Below are positions 25,596-33,991 of a DNA stretch of 52,418 bases, piece by piece. Location: the NCBI GenBank assembly GCA_900549705.1, contig URPI01000001.1:1-52418 (forward strand), in the 5' to 3' direction. Every line of letters begins with the position of its first letter. The stretch's first letter is position 1. The stretch is from an uncultured Eubacteriales bacterium. GTDB taxonomy: Bacteria > Bacillota > Clostridia > Oscillospirales > Oscillospiraceae. The notes under the pieces are model-generated. The model ran no database searches. It was not told the DNA's origin and saw nothing but the letters and a program-made list of their open reading frames with translations. The position numbers and the translations under genes are program-made.

Positions 25596-26084
25596 TCAAC
25601 TGTGTGACTTCCCATATTGCTGCATATAGCGCTTGGCGTAATCGGACACCCACTTTTTTTCATGGGTCAGGAACGGAGCAATTTCGGTGTCATAACCCGC
25701 TGCCCCCATTTTATACAGCGTGTAGACGCAATGTCCGCCCACGTCACGGTCGCCCAGCAGCGCCGCAATCTGCGGGGCATATTCGGCATACGCCCTTTGC
25801 CCCAGGAGCATGACAAAGCTCTCCCTTCCCCTTCCGGCATTCCGGTTTTTGCAGATGTCCAGAATTTCCGCAATCTGTGTGCGGTTCAGCTTCTTGCGTG
25901 CGGTGCGGACAAGCTGGCGAATGGCTTCCCCCTGATTCCAGAGGGCAAGCTCCTCCTCATGCCAGCCCGGAACCCCCGGAATCCCCGGGATGCCTGGCAG
26001 GTCAGGCAGGGAATGCGCTGGAATCCGGCTGTTTGCAGATGCAAGCAATGCTTGAAGGTCGGAATCAAAGGTGCTTCTGTCCAC
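25596..26084 (-). CDS. Unknown 162-aa protein with Pro-Gly linker and HEAT-like C-terminus
   Basis: I do not recognise this protein. It starts with GTG at 26084, with AAGGAG nine bases upstream. Residues about 25-42 form a repetitive turn-rich linker (LPDLPGIPGIPGVPG). The rest is helical: a segment with NRTQIAEILDICKNRNAGRG and then about 60 residues resembling paired HEAT-type helices (AYAEYAPQIAALLGDRDVGG, then FLTHEKKWVSDYAKRYMQQYG). No signal peptide or membrane span is present. An ATG at 26089 opens a different frame ending at 25886, which lacks these features. The gene follows aspS on the same strand but beyond a terminator hairpin. Confidence 0.65.
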   Translation of the reverse strand: MDRSTFDSDLQALLASANSRIPAHSLPDLPGIPGIPGVPGWHEEELALWNQGEAIRQLVRTARKKLNRTQIAEILDICKNRNAGRGRESFVMLLGQRAYAEYAPQIAALLGDRDVGGHCVYTLYKMGAAGYDTEIAPFLTHEKKWVSDYAKRYMQQYGKSHS

Positions 26085-26102
26085 GGCATTTTTCTCCTTT
26101 TT

Positions 26103-26139
26103 GTCAAACCGGGGCTGTCCCTTTGCGAGACAGCCCCGG
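26103..26139 (-). terminator. Terminator of aspS
   Basis: On the minus strand an 11-bp stem (CCGGGGCTGTC/GACAGCCCCGG) with a 9-nt loop is followed by a short T stretch (TTTGAC). It lies between aspS and the 162-aa protein gene. Confidence 0.7.
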
Positions 26140-26147
26140 AAACTATT

Positions 26148-27917
26148 TTATTCCTCTACCAGAGCAATGTGGACATCGTCCAGCTGCTTCTGGTCTACGG
26201 TGCTGGGCGCGCCCATCATCAAATCCTGGGCATTCTTATTCATGGGGAAGGTAATGACCTCGCGGATGCTCTCCTCACCGGTGAGCATCATAATCAGGCG
26301 GTCAACACCGGGGGCTGCACCGGCATGGGGGGGTGCGCCATAGGTAAAGGCGTTGTACATGGCGGGGAACTTGGCCTTCACGTCATCCTCACCCAAGCCC
26401 ACCATCTCGAAGGCCTTGACCATAATTTCGGGATCATGGTTCCGAACAGCGCCGGAAGCACACTCATAGCCGTTGCACACCAGGTCATACTGGTTGGCAT
26501 TGACGGCCAGCAGCTTTTCGGTATCACCCTCGGCATCCTCCAATGCTTTCAGGCCGCCCTGGGGCATGGAGAAGGGATTGTGGCAGAATTCCAGCTGCCC
26601 GGACTCCTCGCCAATCTCGTACATGGGGAAATCCACAATCCAGCACAGTGCATACTGCTCCTCATCAAAATGACCCGGCACCCGGCGACCCAGCAGGATG
26701 CGAATCACACCGGCGGTCTTCTGGGCAGCGGACTTTTTGCCGGCAGCCATGCACACGAAGGAACCGGGCTTGAGGTTCAGGCGCTCTTTCAGTGCCTCGC
26801 CGCACTCGCCCAGGAACTTGGAGATACCGCCGGTCAGGTTGCCGTTCTCGTCCACCTTGACCCAGCAAGCCTTGTTGCCGGTCTGGACTTCCACATCCGC
26901 CAAAAGCTTATCAATCCACTTACGGGGCTGGTTAAAATCATCCACCGCCACGGCCTTGACCACAGCGCCCTCGAAGGGGCCGAAGCCGCAGCCCTGCACC
27001 ACATTGGAAATGTCCTGAATTTCCAAATCAATGCGCAGGTCGGGCTTATCGGAACCGTAGCGCTCCATGGCATCGTTATAGGCAATGTGCCGCCAGGGAG
27101 CCTGCGCAACCCGCTTGTACTTACCGAATTTCTCGTAAACAGGCTGGAGCACGGTTTCCAGGGTTTCCAGCACATCCTCCTGGGTTGCAAAGGCCATTTC
27201 CATATCCAGCTGATAGAACTCGCCGGGGGTACGGTCGGCGCGGGCATCCTCATCCCGGAAGCAGGGAGCAATCTGGAAATAGCGGTCGAAACCGGAGGTC
27301 ATCAGCAGCTGCTTGAACTGCTGGGGTGCCTGGGGCAGGGCATAGAACTTGCCGGGATGGTTCCGGGCCGGAACCAGGTAGTCTCTTGCGCCCTCGGGGC
27401 TGGAGGAAGTAAGAATGGGGGTGGTGATTTCCAGGAAGCCCTGCTCGGTCATCAGGCGGCGCAGCTCGGCAACCACCTGGCAGCGCAGCACGATGTTGTT
27501 CTTCACCGCCGGATTCCGCAGGTCGAGGAAGCGGTATTTCAGGCGGGTATTCTCATCGGCATCCCGGGACTTGTTGATTTCAAAGGGCAGCTGGTTGTGG
27601 ACGCACTTGCCCAGCACCTGAATGTCAGTGGGGACAACCTCAATGTCGCCGGTGGGCAGCTTGGGGTTCTTGCTCTCCCGCTCCCGGACAGTGCCGGTGA
27701 CGGAGATGGTGGACTCCTTGTTGATGGGCTTGACCAGCTTCATCATTTCCTCGGTTTCCACAACCACCTGGGTGGTGCCGTAGTAGTCCCGCAGAACCAG
27801 GAATGCAAAATTGGAGCCGACTTCCCGGACGTTTTCCAGCCAGCCGACAATGGTAACCTGCTTGCCCACATCGGAAAGACGCAGTTCGCCGCAGGTATGA
27901 GTTCTGGATTGCTTCAT
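26148..27917 (-). CDS. aspS: Aspartyl-tRNA synthetase (AspS)
   Basis: AspS charges tRNA-Asp with aspartate. The product (589 aa) is the bacterial type: an N-terminal OB-fold anticodon-binding domain (GWLENVREVGSNFAFLVLRD), a class II core with motif 2 FRDEDARADRTPGEFYQLD, the bacterial GAD insertion (about 290-410), and motif 3 GAAPGVDRLIMMLTG. The start at 27917 (MKQSRTHTCGEL) fits the family and has GAGAGG upstream; the open frame extends to 27983 without support. Whether it also forms Asp-tRNA-Asn cannot be told here. On the minus strand TTGACT at 27983-27978 with GAGAAT 17 bp downstream could be its promoter. No T-box leader is present. Confidence 0.97.
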   Translation of the reverse strand: MKQSRTHTCGELRLSDVGKQVTIVGWLENVREVGSNFAFLVLRDYYGTTQVVVETEEMMKLVKPINKESTISVTGTVRERESKNPKLPTGDIEVVPTDIQVLGKCVHNQLPFEINKSRDADENTRLKYRFLDLRNPAVKNNIVLRCQVVAELRRLMTEQGFLEITTPILTSSSPEGARDYLVPARNHPGKFYALPQAPQQFKQLLMTSGFDRYFQIAPCFRDEDARADRTPGEFYQLDMEMAFATQEDVLETLETVLQPVYEKFGKYKRVAQAPWRHIAYNDAMERYGSDKPDLRIDLEIQDISNVVQGCGFGPFEGAVVKAVAVDDFNQPRKWIDKLLADVEVQTGNKACWVKVDENGNLTGGISKFLGECGEALKERLNLKPGSFVCMAAGKKSAAQKTAGVIRILLGRRVPGHFDEEQYALCWIVDFPMYEIGEESGQLEFCHNPFSMPQGGLKALEDAEGDTEKLLAVNANQYDLVCNGYECASGAVRNHDPEIMVKAFEMVGLGEDDVKAKFPAMYNAFTYGAPPHAGAAPGVDRLIMMLTGEESIREVITFPMNKNAQDLMMGAPSTVDQKQLDDVHIALVEE

Positions 27918-27998
27918 AATCAAAGCCTCTCTTATTTCTGATTTAACAGCATATATTCTCTCACAATCCGTCGGAAAAGTCAATCATTTTGCGCCCAC

Positions 27999-28027
27999 TT
28001 GAAATTGTGGAAACGGAATGTTAAAAT
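27999..28027 (+). promoter_or_regulatory. Promoter of rsmF
   Basis: TTGAAA (27999-28004) and TAAAAT (28022-28027) are 17 bp apart. The leader of about 165 nt contains two palindromic repeats before the rsmF start. Confidence 0.65.
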
Positions 28028-28055
28028 AGTATTATAAATGGGTTTGCCCCCGTCC

Positions 28056-28092
28056 GGCGCAAAGCGCCCTCGGCTCCACCTCTGGGGGAGCC
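28056..28092 (-). repeat. Type B fragment in the rsmF leader
   Basis: GGCGCAAAGCGCC followed by CTCGGCTCC...GGGGGAGCC is the reverse complement of the block order at 1-54 and 45202-45267. It should form two hairpins in the rsmF leader RNA. Confidence 0.65.
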
Positions 28093-28149
28093 CTTGGCAA
28101 AACCGGCACCCGTTTTTATTCAACCAACTGCTCAATCCTGTCAGCCGGC

Positions 28150-28172
28150 GGGCGGATGCTATCCGCCCCTCC
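28150..28172 (-). repeat. Type A palindrome (GGGCGGAT stem)
   Basis: GGGCGGAT, GCT, ATCCGCCC followed by CTCC is nearly identical to 45054-45077 and 45270-45294. It ends about 28 nt before the rsmF ATG. No matching partner end is seen nearby. Confidence 0.7.
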
Positions 28173-28200
28173 TCCACACTCTATCATATTGAGGTTATCT

Positions 28201-29496
28201 ATGCTTCCTGAAAAATTTCTTGCCCGGATGCAGCAGCAGCTGGGAGACGAATATGACGAGTACCTGCGCTCCCTCCAGCGTCCCCGTGCCGTTGCACTGC
28301 GGTTTAACCCCCTGAAGGGTGCCATCCCGGCACTTCCCTTTGTGGGAGAGCCGGTGCCCTGGGAACCCATGGGCTATTACTATGACCCGGACAGCCGCCC
28401 CGGCCTGCACCCCTATCACGAAGCCGGTGTCTACTATTTGCAGGAAGCCAGCGCCATGGCTTCCGCCGCCTTGCTGGAGCCTCAGCCGGGGGAAATCATC
28501 CTGGATTTGTGCGCCGCCCCCGGCGGAAAATCCACCCAGATTGCAGGGCGGATGCAGGGAAAGGGACTGCTGGTGAGCAATGAAATCAATCAAAAGCGGG
28601 CAAAGGTGCTCTCCCGCAACATCGAGCGGCTGGGCATCGGCAACGCCGTGGTGACGGGCGAAGCCCCCGCTGCCCTGGCAGACCGATTCCCCGGCTTCTT
28701 CCACCGCATTATGGTGGATGCCCCCTGCTCCGGCGAAGGAATGTTCCGCAAGGAGGAGGCTGCCATCACCGATTGGAGCGAAGAAAACGTGGAGATGTGC
28801 GCCCGCCGTCAGGCAGAGATTCTGGACTGCGCCGCTGCCATGCTCCGCCCCGGCGGACGGCTGGTCTATTCCACCTGCACCTTTGCCCCCCAGGAGGACG
28901 AGGAGGCGGTGGAGGCATTTCTCGCCCGCCACCCGGAATTTGAAGCGGAACCGGTGAACGCCCCCTGGTTCCAGGAGAGCCGCCCGGGAATGTACCGGCT
29001 GTGGCCTCATAAGCTGCTGGGCGAGGGACATTTCGCCGCCGTGCTGCGTAAGATGGACTGTGAGGAAACCGCCCCGGCATGGGAATCAGAAAAGCCCCAG
29101 CGTCTGCCCGACGCTTTCCTGCGCTTTGCCAAGGAGCTGGACATTCAGCTTCCCCAGGGGCAGGCCGTTGCCTTCGGCGATACCCTGTACTGGATGCCCC
29201 GGCAGATGCCTCCGCTGCAAAAACTGCGGGTGCTGCGTCCCGGTCTGGAACTGGGAACGCTGAAAAAAGACCGGTTTGAGCCGTCTCACGCCCTGGCACT
29301 GTGGCTGAAGCACTGCAAGAACGAAATTTCCCTTAGCCCGGAATCCAAGGAACTGGCAGCTTACCTCCACGGCGAGGCCATCCCCTGCGCAGAGCGGGGA
29401 TGGTGTCTTGTAAAGGCGGGGGCGTACTCCCTGGGCTGGGGCAAAGGAGATGGAAATCAGCTGAAAAACCACTACCCCAAAGGACTGCGGAAATAA
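28201..29496 (+). CDS. rsmF: 16S rRNA m5C methyltransferase, RsmF/Sun family
   Basis: This SAM-dependent cytosine-C5 RNA methyltransferase of the NOL1/NOP2/Sun family has 431 residues. The SAM-binding region is LDLCAAPGGKSTQIA; the two family cysteines are in VDAPCSGEGMF (general catalytic motif IV) and VYSTCTFAPQEDE (motif VI). The product also has a C-terminal domain of about 150 residues (from about 285) ending in LGWGKGDGNQLKNHYPKGLR, matching the PUA-like domain of the RsmF/YebU branch. The ATG at 28201 was preferred over the open frame from 28156 because the protein begins LPEKFLARMQQQLGDEY as in the family and GAGG lies upstream. A role on rRNA rather than tRNA is by family. Confidence 0.92.
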   Translation: MLPEKFLARMQQQLGDEYDEYLRSLQRPRAVALRFNPLKGAIPALPFVGEPVPWEPMGYYYDPDSRPGLHPYHEAGVYYLQEASAMASAALLEPQPGEIILDLCAAPGGKSTQIAGRMQGKGLLVSNEINQKRAKVLSRNIERLGIGNAVVTGEAPAALADRFPGFFHRIMVDAPCSGEGMFRKEEAAITDWSEENVEMCARRQAEILDCAAAMLRPGGRLVYSTCTFAPQEDEEAVEAFLARHPEFEAEPVNAPWFQESRPGMYRLWPHKLLGEGHFAAVLRKMDCEETAPAWESEKPQRLPDAFLRFAKELDIQLPQGQAVAFGDTLYWMPRQMPPLQKLRVLRPGLELGTLKKDRFEPSHALALWLKHCKNEISLSPESKELAAYLHGEAIPCAERGWCLVKAGAYSLGWGKGDGNQLKNHYPKGLRK

Positions 29497-29500
29497 ATTC

Positions 29501-29529
29501 TTTACATAATTCGGAATCTATGCTAATAT
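29501..29529 (+). promoter_or_regulatory. Promoter of murA
   Basis: TTTACA (29501-29506) and TAATAT (29524-29529) with a 17-bp spacer lie immediately after the rsmF stop and about 50 bp before murA. Confidence 0.7.
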
Positions 29530-29580
29530 AGAAGAACAAATCCGCATTTTATTGAAATTATCGCAGGGAGAGGATTATCC

Positions 29581-30846
29581 TTGGCCATATATGAAATTAA
29601 CGGCGGCAAGCCCCTCAGCGGCTCCGTCACCATCAGCGGCGCAAAAAACGCAGCGGTCGCTATCCTGCCGGCTGCGCTGCTGGTCAGCGGCAAATGCCGC
29701 ATTGAAAATGTACCCGACATTTCCGATGTACGCATTCTGCTGGACATCCTGGAGGGCATGGGCGCAGATATCCACTGCCCGGAATCCCATGTGGTAGAAA
29801 TCGATTGCACCGCCGTCCACTGCACCGAGCCTGACCACAATCTGGTGCAGGAAATGCGCGCCAGCTATTATCTGATGGGTGCGCTGCTGGGGCGCTTCGG
29901 CCATGCCCATGTGGCGCTGCCCGGCGGCTGCAATTTTGCATCCCGCCCCATCGACCAGCACATCAAGGGCTTTCTGGCTCTGGGTGCAGAGGTGGAAGAA
30001 ACCGAAGACTATGTTGCCTTACGGTCAGGCAGCGATGGCTTACAGGGCAGCCGCCTGAGCCTGGACTTGGCCTCCGTGGGTGCGACGGTAAACATCATGC
30101 TGGCAGCAACCCTGCTGCCCGGCCAGACCGTCATTGAAAACGCCGCCAAGGAGCCGCACATCGTAGACCTTGCCAACTTTCTTAACACCATGGGTGCCCG
30201 GATTTCCGGTGCGGGCACAGACACGGTGAAAATCCGCGGAGTCAATTCTCTGCGGGGCGGCACCTACACCATCATCCCCGACCAGATTGAGGCAGGTACT
30301 TATTTGGCAGCTGTGGCTGCCACCGGCGGCAATGTGCTGGTGCAGAATGTCATTCCCAAGCATCTGGATTGCATCACCGGCAAGCTGCAAGACATGGGCG
30401 TGAAGATTATTCCCTTTGATGATGCCGTGCGAGTCATCAGTGACCGCCGTCTCCGCCCTGCTACCGCCAAAACGCGCCCCTATCCCGGCTTCCCCACGGA
30501 TATGCAGGCTCAGGTGTGCGTGTGCATGGCACTGGCACACGGCATCAGCCGCCTGACGGAATCCGTTTATGAGACCCGCTTCTTCGGCTACTGCTCCGAG
30601 CTGGAGAGCATGGGCGCAAAAATTTCCATTGAGGGCAGAACCGCCATTGTGACGGGTGTTGACCACTTGAAGGGGGCAACGGTTGCCGCCCATGACCTGC
30701 GGGCGGGCGCGGCGCTGGTGATTGCCGGTCTGGCCGCCAAGGGCACCACCAAAGTGCAGAACATTCACTTTGTGGAGCGGGGCTACGAGGATTTGATTGG
30801 AAAGCTCACCGCCCTGGGAGCGGACATCAAGCGCATTGAAGAATAA
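29581..30846 (+). CDS. murA: UDP-GlcNAc 1-carboxyvinyltransferase (MurA)
   Basis: MurA adds enolpyruvate from PEP to UDP-N-acetylglucosamine, the first committed step of peptidoglycan synthesis, in the cytosol. The 421-residue product has the substrate-binding Lys/Asn in SGAKNAAVAIL and the active-site Cys117 in LPGGCNFASRPID, which fosfomycin modifies in the family; the enzyme is thus predicted to be fosfomycin-sensitive. The frame starts with TTG, with GGGAGAGG about 8-10 bases upstream; the ATG ten bases later is out of frame. Many Clostridia have two MurA paralogues; only this one is in the window. Confidence 0.96.
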   Translation: MAIYEINGGKPLSGSVTISGAKNAAVAILPAALLVSGKCRIENVPDISDVRILLDILEGMGADIHCPESHVVEIDCTAVHCTEPDHNLVQEMRASYYLMGALLGRFGHAHVALPGGCNFASRPIDQHIKGFLALGAEVEETEDYVALRSGSDGLQGSRLSLDLASVGATVNIMLAATLLPGQTVIENAAKEPHIVDLANFLNTMGARISGAGTDTVKIRGVNSLRGGTYTIIPDQIEAGTYLAAVAATGGNVLVQNVIPKHLDCITGKLQDMGVKIIPFDDAVRVISDRRLRPATAKTRPYPGFPTDMQAQVCVCMALAHGISRLTESVYETRFFGYCSELESMGAKISIEGRTAIVTGVDHLKGATVAAHDLRAGAALVIAGLAAKGTTKVQNIHFVERGYEDLIGKLTALGADIKRIEE

Positions 30847-30848
30847 CA

Positions 30849-30878
30849 AAAGGGAGCCGCAGGAACGCGGCTCCTTTT
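30849..30878 (+). terminator. Terminator of murA
   Basis: GGAGCCGC and GCGGCTCC with a 6-nt loop, extended by AAA/TTT pairs, are followed by TTTT. The hairpin begins a few bases after the murA stop. Confidence 0.88.
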
Positions 30879-30883
30879 CGTAT

Positions 30884-30912
30884 TTGACAGCATTTTTATG
30901 GTGTGGTACACT
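30884..30912 (+). promoter_or_regulatory. Promoter of cysE
   Basis: A perfect TTGACA (30884-30889) and TACACT (30907-30912) are 17 bp apart, 45 bp before the start codon. No T-box or SAM riboswitch fits in the short leader. Confidence 0.75.
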
Positions 30913-30956
30913 GGGAAATAAATTACCCCAGCGTCCCACGAAAAGGAGGAACTGCC

Positions 30957-31868
30957 ATGTCTGCCATTGAACAGCAAATTGAGGGAATTGTGGATAACAT
31001 TTTGGAGGACTACCGCCACGGGCGGGACATTGATAAACTAAACCCCTTTGTCCACCCGGACAAGGAGACGGTCACGGACATTATCCGCAAGCTGCTGCGC
31101 ATCTGCTACCCCGGTTCTTCCCGGGATAAGAGCTACCGGATGTACAATTCCCGCTACAACCTGTCCATGCTCATTGAGGACGTGATGTACAACCTCAACA
31201 AGCAGATTGCCATTGTGTTGGGGCTTCAAATGGAGGAAGCCGAGGCCGAGGAACGAGCACAGCTGCTGAGTCTGGAATTTTTCCGCCAGCTTCCCGCCGT
31301 CCGGGCAATGTGCCAGACGGATGTGGAGGCCTTTTACGATGGCGATCCCGCTGCCTACAGCACCGACGAAATCATCTTCTGCTACCCCGGTCTGTTTGCC
31401 ATCACAGTTTACCGCATGGCTCATGTGCTGTACACCCTGGGAGTTCCCATGCTGCCCCGGATGATGACGGAGCACGCCCACGGCGTGACCGGCATCGACA
31501 TCAACCCCGGTGCCACCATCGGAAAATACTTTTTCATTGACCACGGCACCGGCATCGTGGTGGGCGAAACCACGGTGATTGGCGACCATGTGAAAATCTA
31601 CCAGGGCGTAACCCTGGGCGCTTTGACCACCCGGGGCGGCCAGAGCCTGCGGGGCAAGAAGCGTCACCCCACCATTGAGGACAACGTCACCATTTACGCC
31701 GGTGCATCCATCCTGGGCGGCGAGACGGTGATTGGCAAAGACTGCGTGATTGGCTCCAACGTGTTCATCACCCACTCCATCCCCGCCAATACCACCGTCA
31801 GTGTCAAAAGCCAGGAGCTTCAGTTCAAGTCCCGCAAAACGGAACCCTTCTGGGAAAATCAGAGGTGA
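30957..31868 (+). CDS. cysE: Serine O-acetyltransferase (EpsC/CysE type)
   Basis: The enzyme makes O-acetylserine from serine and acetyl-CoA, the precursor of cysteine. The product has 303 residues, with an alpha-helical N-terminal domain of about 170 residues and a C-terminal left-handed beta-helix of hexapeptide repeats (GIDINPGATIGKYFFIDHGTG, VVGETTVIGDHVKIYQGVTLGAL). The catalytic His lies in the IDHGTG segment. The longer N-terminal domain marks the EpsC-like branch found in Firmicutes and Bacteroidetes rather than the E. coli form. AAAGGAGG precedes the ATG at 30957. There is no cysK next to it. Confidence 0.93.
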   Translation: MSAIEQQIEGIVDNILEDYRHGRDIDKLNPFVHPDKETVTDIIRKLLRICYPGSSRDKSYRMYNSRYNLSMLIEDVMYNLNKQIAIVLGLQMEEAEAEERAQLLSLEFFRQLPAVRAMCQTDVEAFYDGDPAAYSTDEIIFCYPGLFAITVYRMAHVLYTLGVPMLPRMMTEHAHGVTGIDINPGATIGKYFFIDHGTGIVVGETTVIGDHVKIYQGVTLGALTTRGGQSLRGKKRHPTIEDNVTIYAGASILGGETVIGKDCVIGSNVFITHSIPANTTVSVKSQELQFKSRKTEPFWENQR

Positions 31869-31916
31869 GCATCCGTTCCGCCAGTCAATGACGCTAGCGA
31901 ATATAAAGGAAGAATA

Positions 31917-32531
31917 CTACAAACCAATATTGATTATCGCATCAGATTGTTCAGCGAATTCCTTACTATGTGTGACAACTATTACACATTTATTTCCGCT
32001 ATGAGCAATTTTCTTCAACACATCAATGACATCCAATGCTGTGGCCTCGTCCAGATTGCCTGTTGGTTCATCTGCCAGCAGCACCTTGGCATCGCTGGCC
32101 AGGGCGCGGGCGATGGCTACCCGTTGCTGCTGACCACCGGAAAGCTGCAGGACGCTGCGGTTCCAGTATTCCTCTCCAATTCCCATGCTGCTGAGCAGCG
32201 ATTTGGGATCGCCCTTGCCGCCCAGCTTTACATTTTCCAACGGAGTAAGATAGTCAATCAGGTTGTAGCTCTGGAATACCAGAGAAATGTGGTGACGGCG
32301 GTGCTCTGCCAGGTCTTTCGTGGTGATGGGCTTTCCGTCATAACAAATTTCTCCCTGAATGGGTACATCAAGACCAGCCAAAAGGGAAAGCAAAGTTGTT
32401 TTTCCGGAACCGCTGGGGCCTAAGATGGCGTACAGCTTGCCGCATTCAAAGCCATAGCTTACATGATCCAGAATCAGCTTGTCGCGCTGCGATTTATAAT
32501 AATAGGACACATTCTTTACTTCTAAAATCAT
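31917..32531 (-). CDS. ABC transporter ATPase (Vex2/MacB-like)
   Basis: The nucleotide-binding subunit (204 aa) has Walker A GPSGSGKT, Q-loop FQSYNL, signature LSGGQQQRVAIARAL, Walker B VLLADEPTGNLDE and switch His in VVTHS. It is slightly short at the C-terminus (family usually 215-240), but all catalytic motifs are intact. AAGGAGG upstream overlaps the end of the permease gene, 10 nt away. It is the last gene of a four-gene minus-strand unit (lipoprotein, permease, permease, ATPase), divergent from a response regulator/kinase pair, which suggests regulated export of a peptide or an envelope-protective function. Confidence 0.93.
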   Translation of the reverse strand: MILEVKNVSYYYKSQRDKLILDHVSYGFECGKLYAILGPSGSGKTTLLSLLAGLDVPIQGEICYDGKPITTKDLAEHRRHHISLVFQSYNLIDYLTPLENVKLGGKGDPKSLLSSMGIGEEYWNRSVLQLSGGQQQRVAIARALASDAKVLLADEPTGNLDEATALDVIDVLKKIAHSGNKCVIVVTHSKEFAEQSDAIINIGL

Positions 32532-32541
32532 GCGATCCTCC

Positions 32542-33990
32542 TTAACTTAGTTCACTCAGGATTTCCCGCGGCTTCTTTCGCAGGACAGGGATTCCGGCAA
32601 TACCAATGGAAACTACAATCAGAACAATTACGCCTGCGCCGCTGAGCAGCCACATATCTTCCGTGATTTTCACATCTACACCCATGACCGTCTGTTCCGC
32701 CTGTTGAGAGGCAAACATGACCTTGCCTGCGTCCCGATCCCTTTGGATTTCCGCTTGCTCCACTTGGGCGGCAATCAGATAATCTGCCACTGCTTCCGAA
32801 GCTGCTGGGGCAAGGGCAACGGTGACGCCAAAGGACAACAGCGTGATGAGCAGGGCTTCCATGAGGAATTGACCGATGACACTGACTTTCCGAAAACCAA
32901 GAGAGAGCAGAATGCCGATTTCCTGATTTCTGTTTTTCGTCCAGAATAGAAATATCAGGAACAGAATGACAAAGCCAGCGGCAAAGGTTAGTACAATCAA
33001 CACTTTGCTGATTTTCTCAAGATCATGGAAGTTGGATGACATGGTGGCGAGATTTCCGTTTCGGTCAATCAGGTCATATCGCTCCCAGTCAATGTCCGCA
33101 GCTTCCACCGCCGATTTCACAGCATCGTATTCATCTACATCTCCAACGCAAAAATAGGCGTGTTCAAAGCAGGGTTCTCCTTCAGACCCTTCTGCTTTCT
33201 CCGGGAAACGCAAATCCGTGAAAATCACATTTTCGGAGCGGAAGGTATCTCCCCACATCAGCGGCTGCATAGCCTGGCTGACCTGATAGATACCGATAAC
33301 CTCTGCGTCATAAACCGTGGAATTTTCCGGGTCATGGTAGTCATTGAATTTGAGACAGGCACCGACAGACAGGCTGTTTTTTTCAGCCAGTTCCTGTGAA
33401 ATCACACAAACATTGCTGTCATTTTGATCAGGCATTCGACCGTCAATGAGGGAAACATTGCCGGAAAGAACATTAGAATCAAAATACATATTCCGATTTC
33501 CGATTAAAACAACGCCACCCATATCGCTGTACTGGTCTGCATCAGGATCTTCAATTCTGAGAAAGTTTACCGGATTCACCGGGGTAATACAGGTCGTAAT
33601 GTTATAATCCGCAATTCCATTTACAGAGGCCAGTTGTTCAATATCGGCTGTATCCAGGGATTCAAAAGAATTATCTGTATACACAAGAAGCTGTGTGCCG
33701 AAGCCATTTTCCAATATTTCCATATGAACGCCACCATAGCTGCCTTCCATGCTGTCGCCAATTTGCTTCACACATTCATCCAGCCGTTTAGAACGGTTGG
33801 CTTCGTTTGCATCCAAACGCAGTCCTGCCCCTACCGCCTGCCGGGTGGTGTCCTGGGTCTGAACGCTGGCATTTTGACATGCCATACCACACAGAAGTGA
33901 CAGGCTCACCGTCACGATCACAAGCAGAAGTAGACAGCTTTTGACCGGTTTGCGAAACATGCTTCTCCATGCTCTTTGAAAACTGTTCAT
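32542..33990 (-). CDS. FtsX-type ABC permease 2 (Vex3-like)
   Basis: This 482-residue permease has one N-terminal membrane span (about 17-37), a large extracytoplasmic MacB-type domain of about 270 residues, and three C-terminal spans (about 335-357, 380-402 and 450-470) with the FtsX-type link WTKNRNQEIGILLSLGFRK, which contacts the ATPase. It ends with VLRKKPREILSEL. The ATG follows the stop of the preceding permease by one base, with GGAGGG overlapping that stop, so the two permeases are probably made in equal amounts as a heterodimer. Confidence 0.9.
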   Translation of the reverse strand: MNSFQRAWRSMFRKPVKSCLLLLVIVTVSLSLLCGMACQNASVQTQDTTRQAVGAGLRLDANEANRSKRLDECVKQIGDSMEGSYGGVHMEILENGFGTQLLVYTDNSFESLDTADIEQLASVNGIADYNITTCITPVNPVNFLRIEDPDADQYSDMGGVVLIGNRNMYFDSNVLSGNVSLIDGRMPDQNDSNVCVISQELAEKNSLSVGACLKFNDYHDPENSTVYDAEVIGIYQVSQAMQPLMWGDTFRSENVIFTDLRFPEKAEGSEGEPCFEHAYFCVGDVDEYDAVKSAVEAADIDWERYDLIDRNGNLATMSSNFHDLEKISKVLIVLTFAAGFVILFLIFLFWTKNRNQEIGILLSLGFRKVSVIGQFLMEALLITLLSFGVTVALAPAASEAVADYLIAAQVEQAEIQRDRDAGKVMFASQQAEQTVMGVDVKITEDMWLLSGAGVIVLIVVSIGIAGIPVLRKKPREILSELS

Positions 33991-33991
33991 G

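Noticed and set aside
25886..26107. Alternative minus-strand frame starting at ATG 26089 or upstream
   Set aside because: It overlaps the 162-residue gene in another frame, ends early and shows no coherent structure.
25617..27941. Long plus-strand frame (774 codons) opposite aspS
   Set aside because: It runs across two minus-strand genes, including a complete aspS, and has shadow composition.
27918..28150. T-box leader for aspS
   Set aside because: No T-box sequence or terminator/antiterminator pair is seen on the minus strand; the leader is short.
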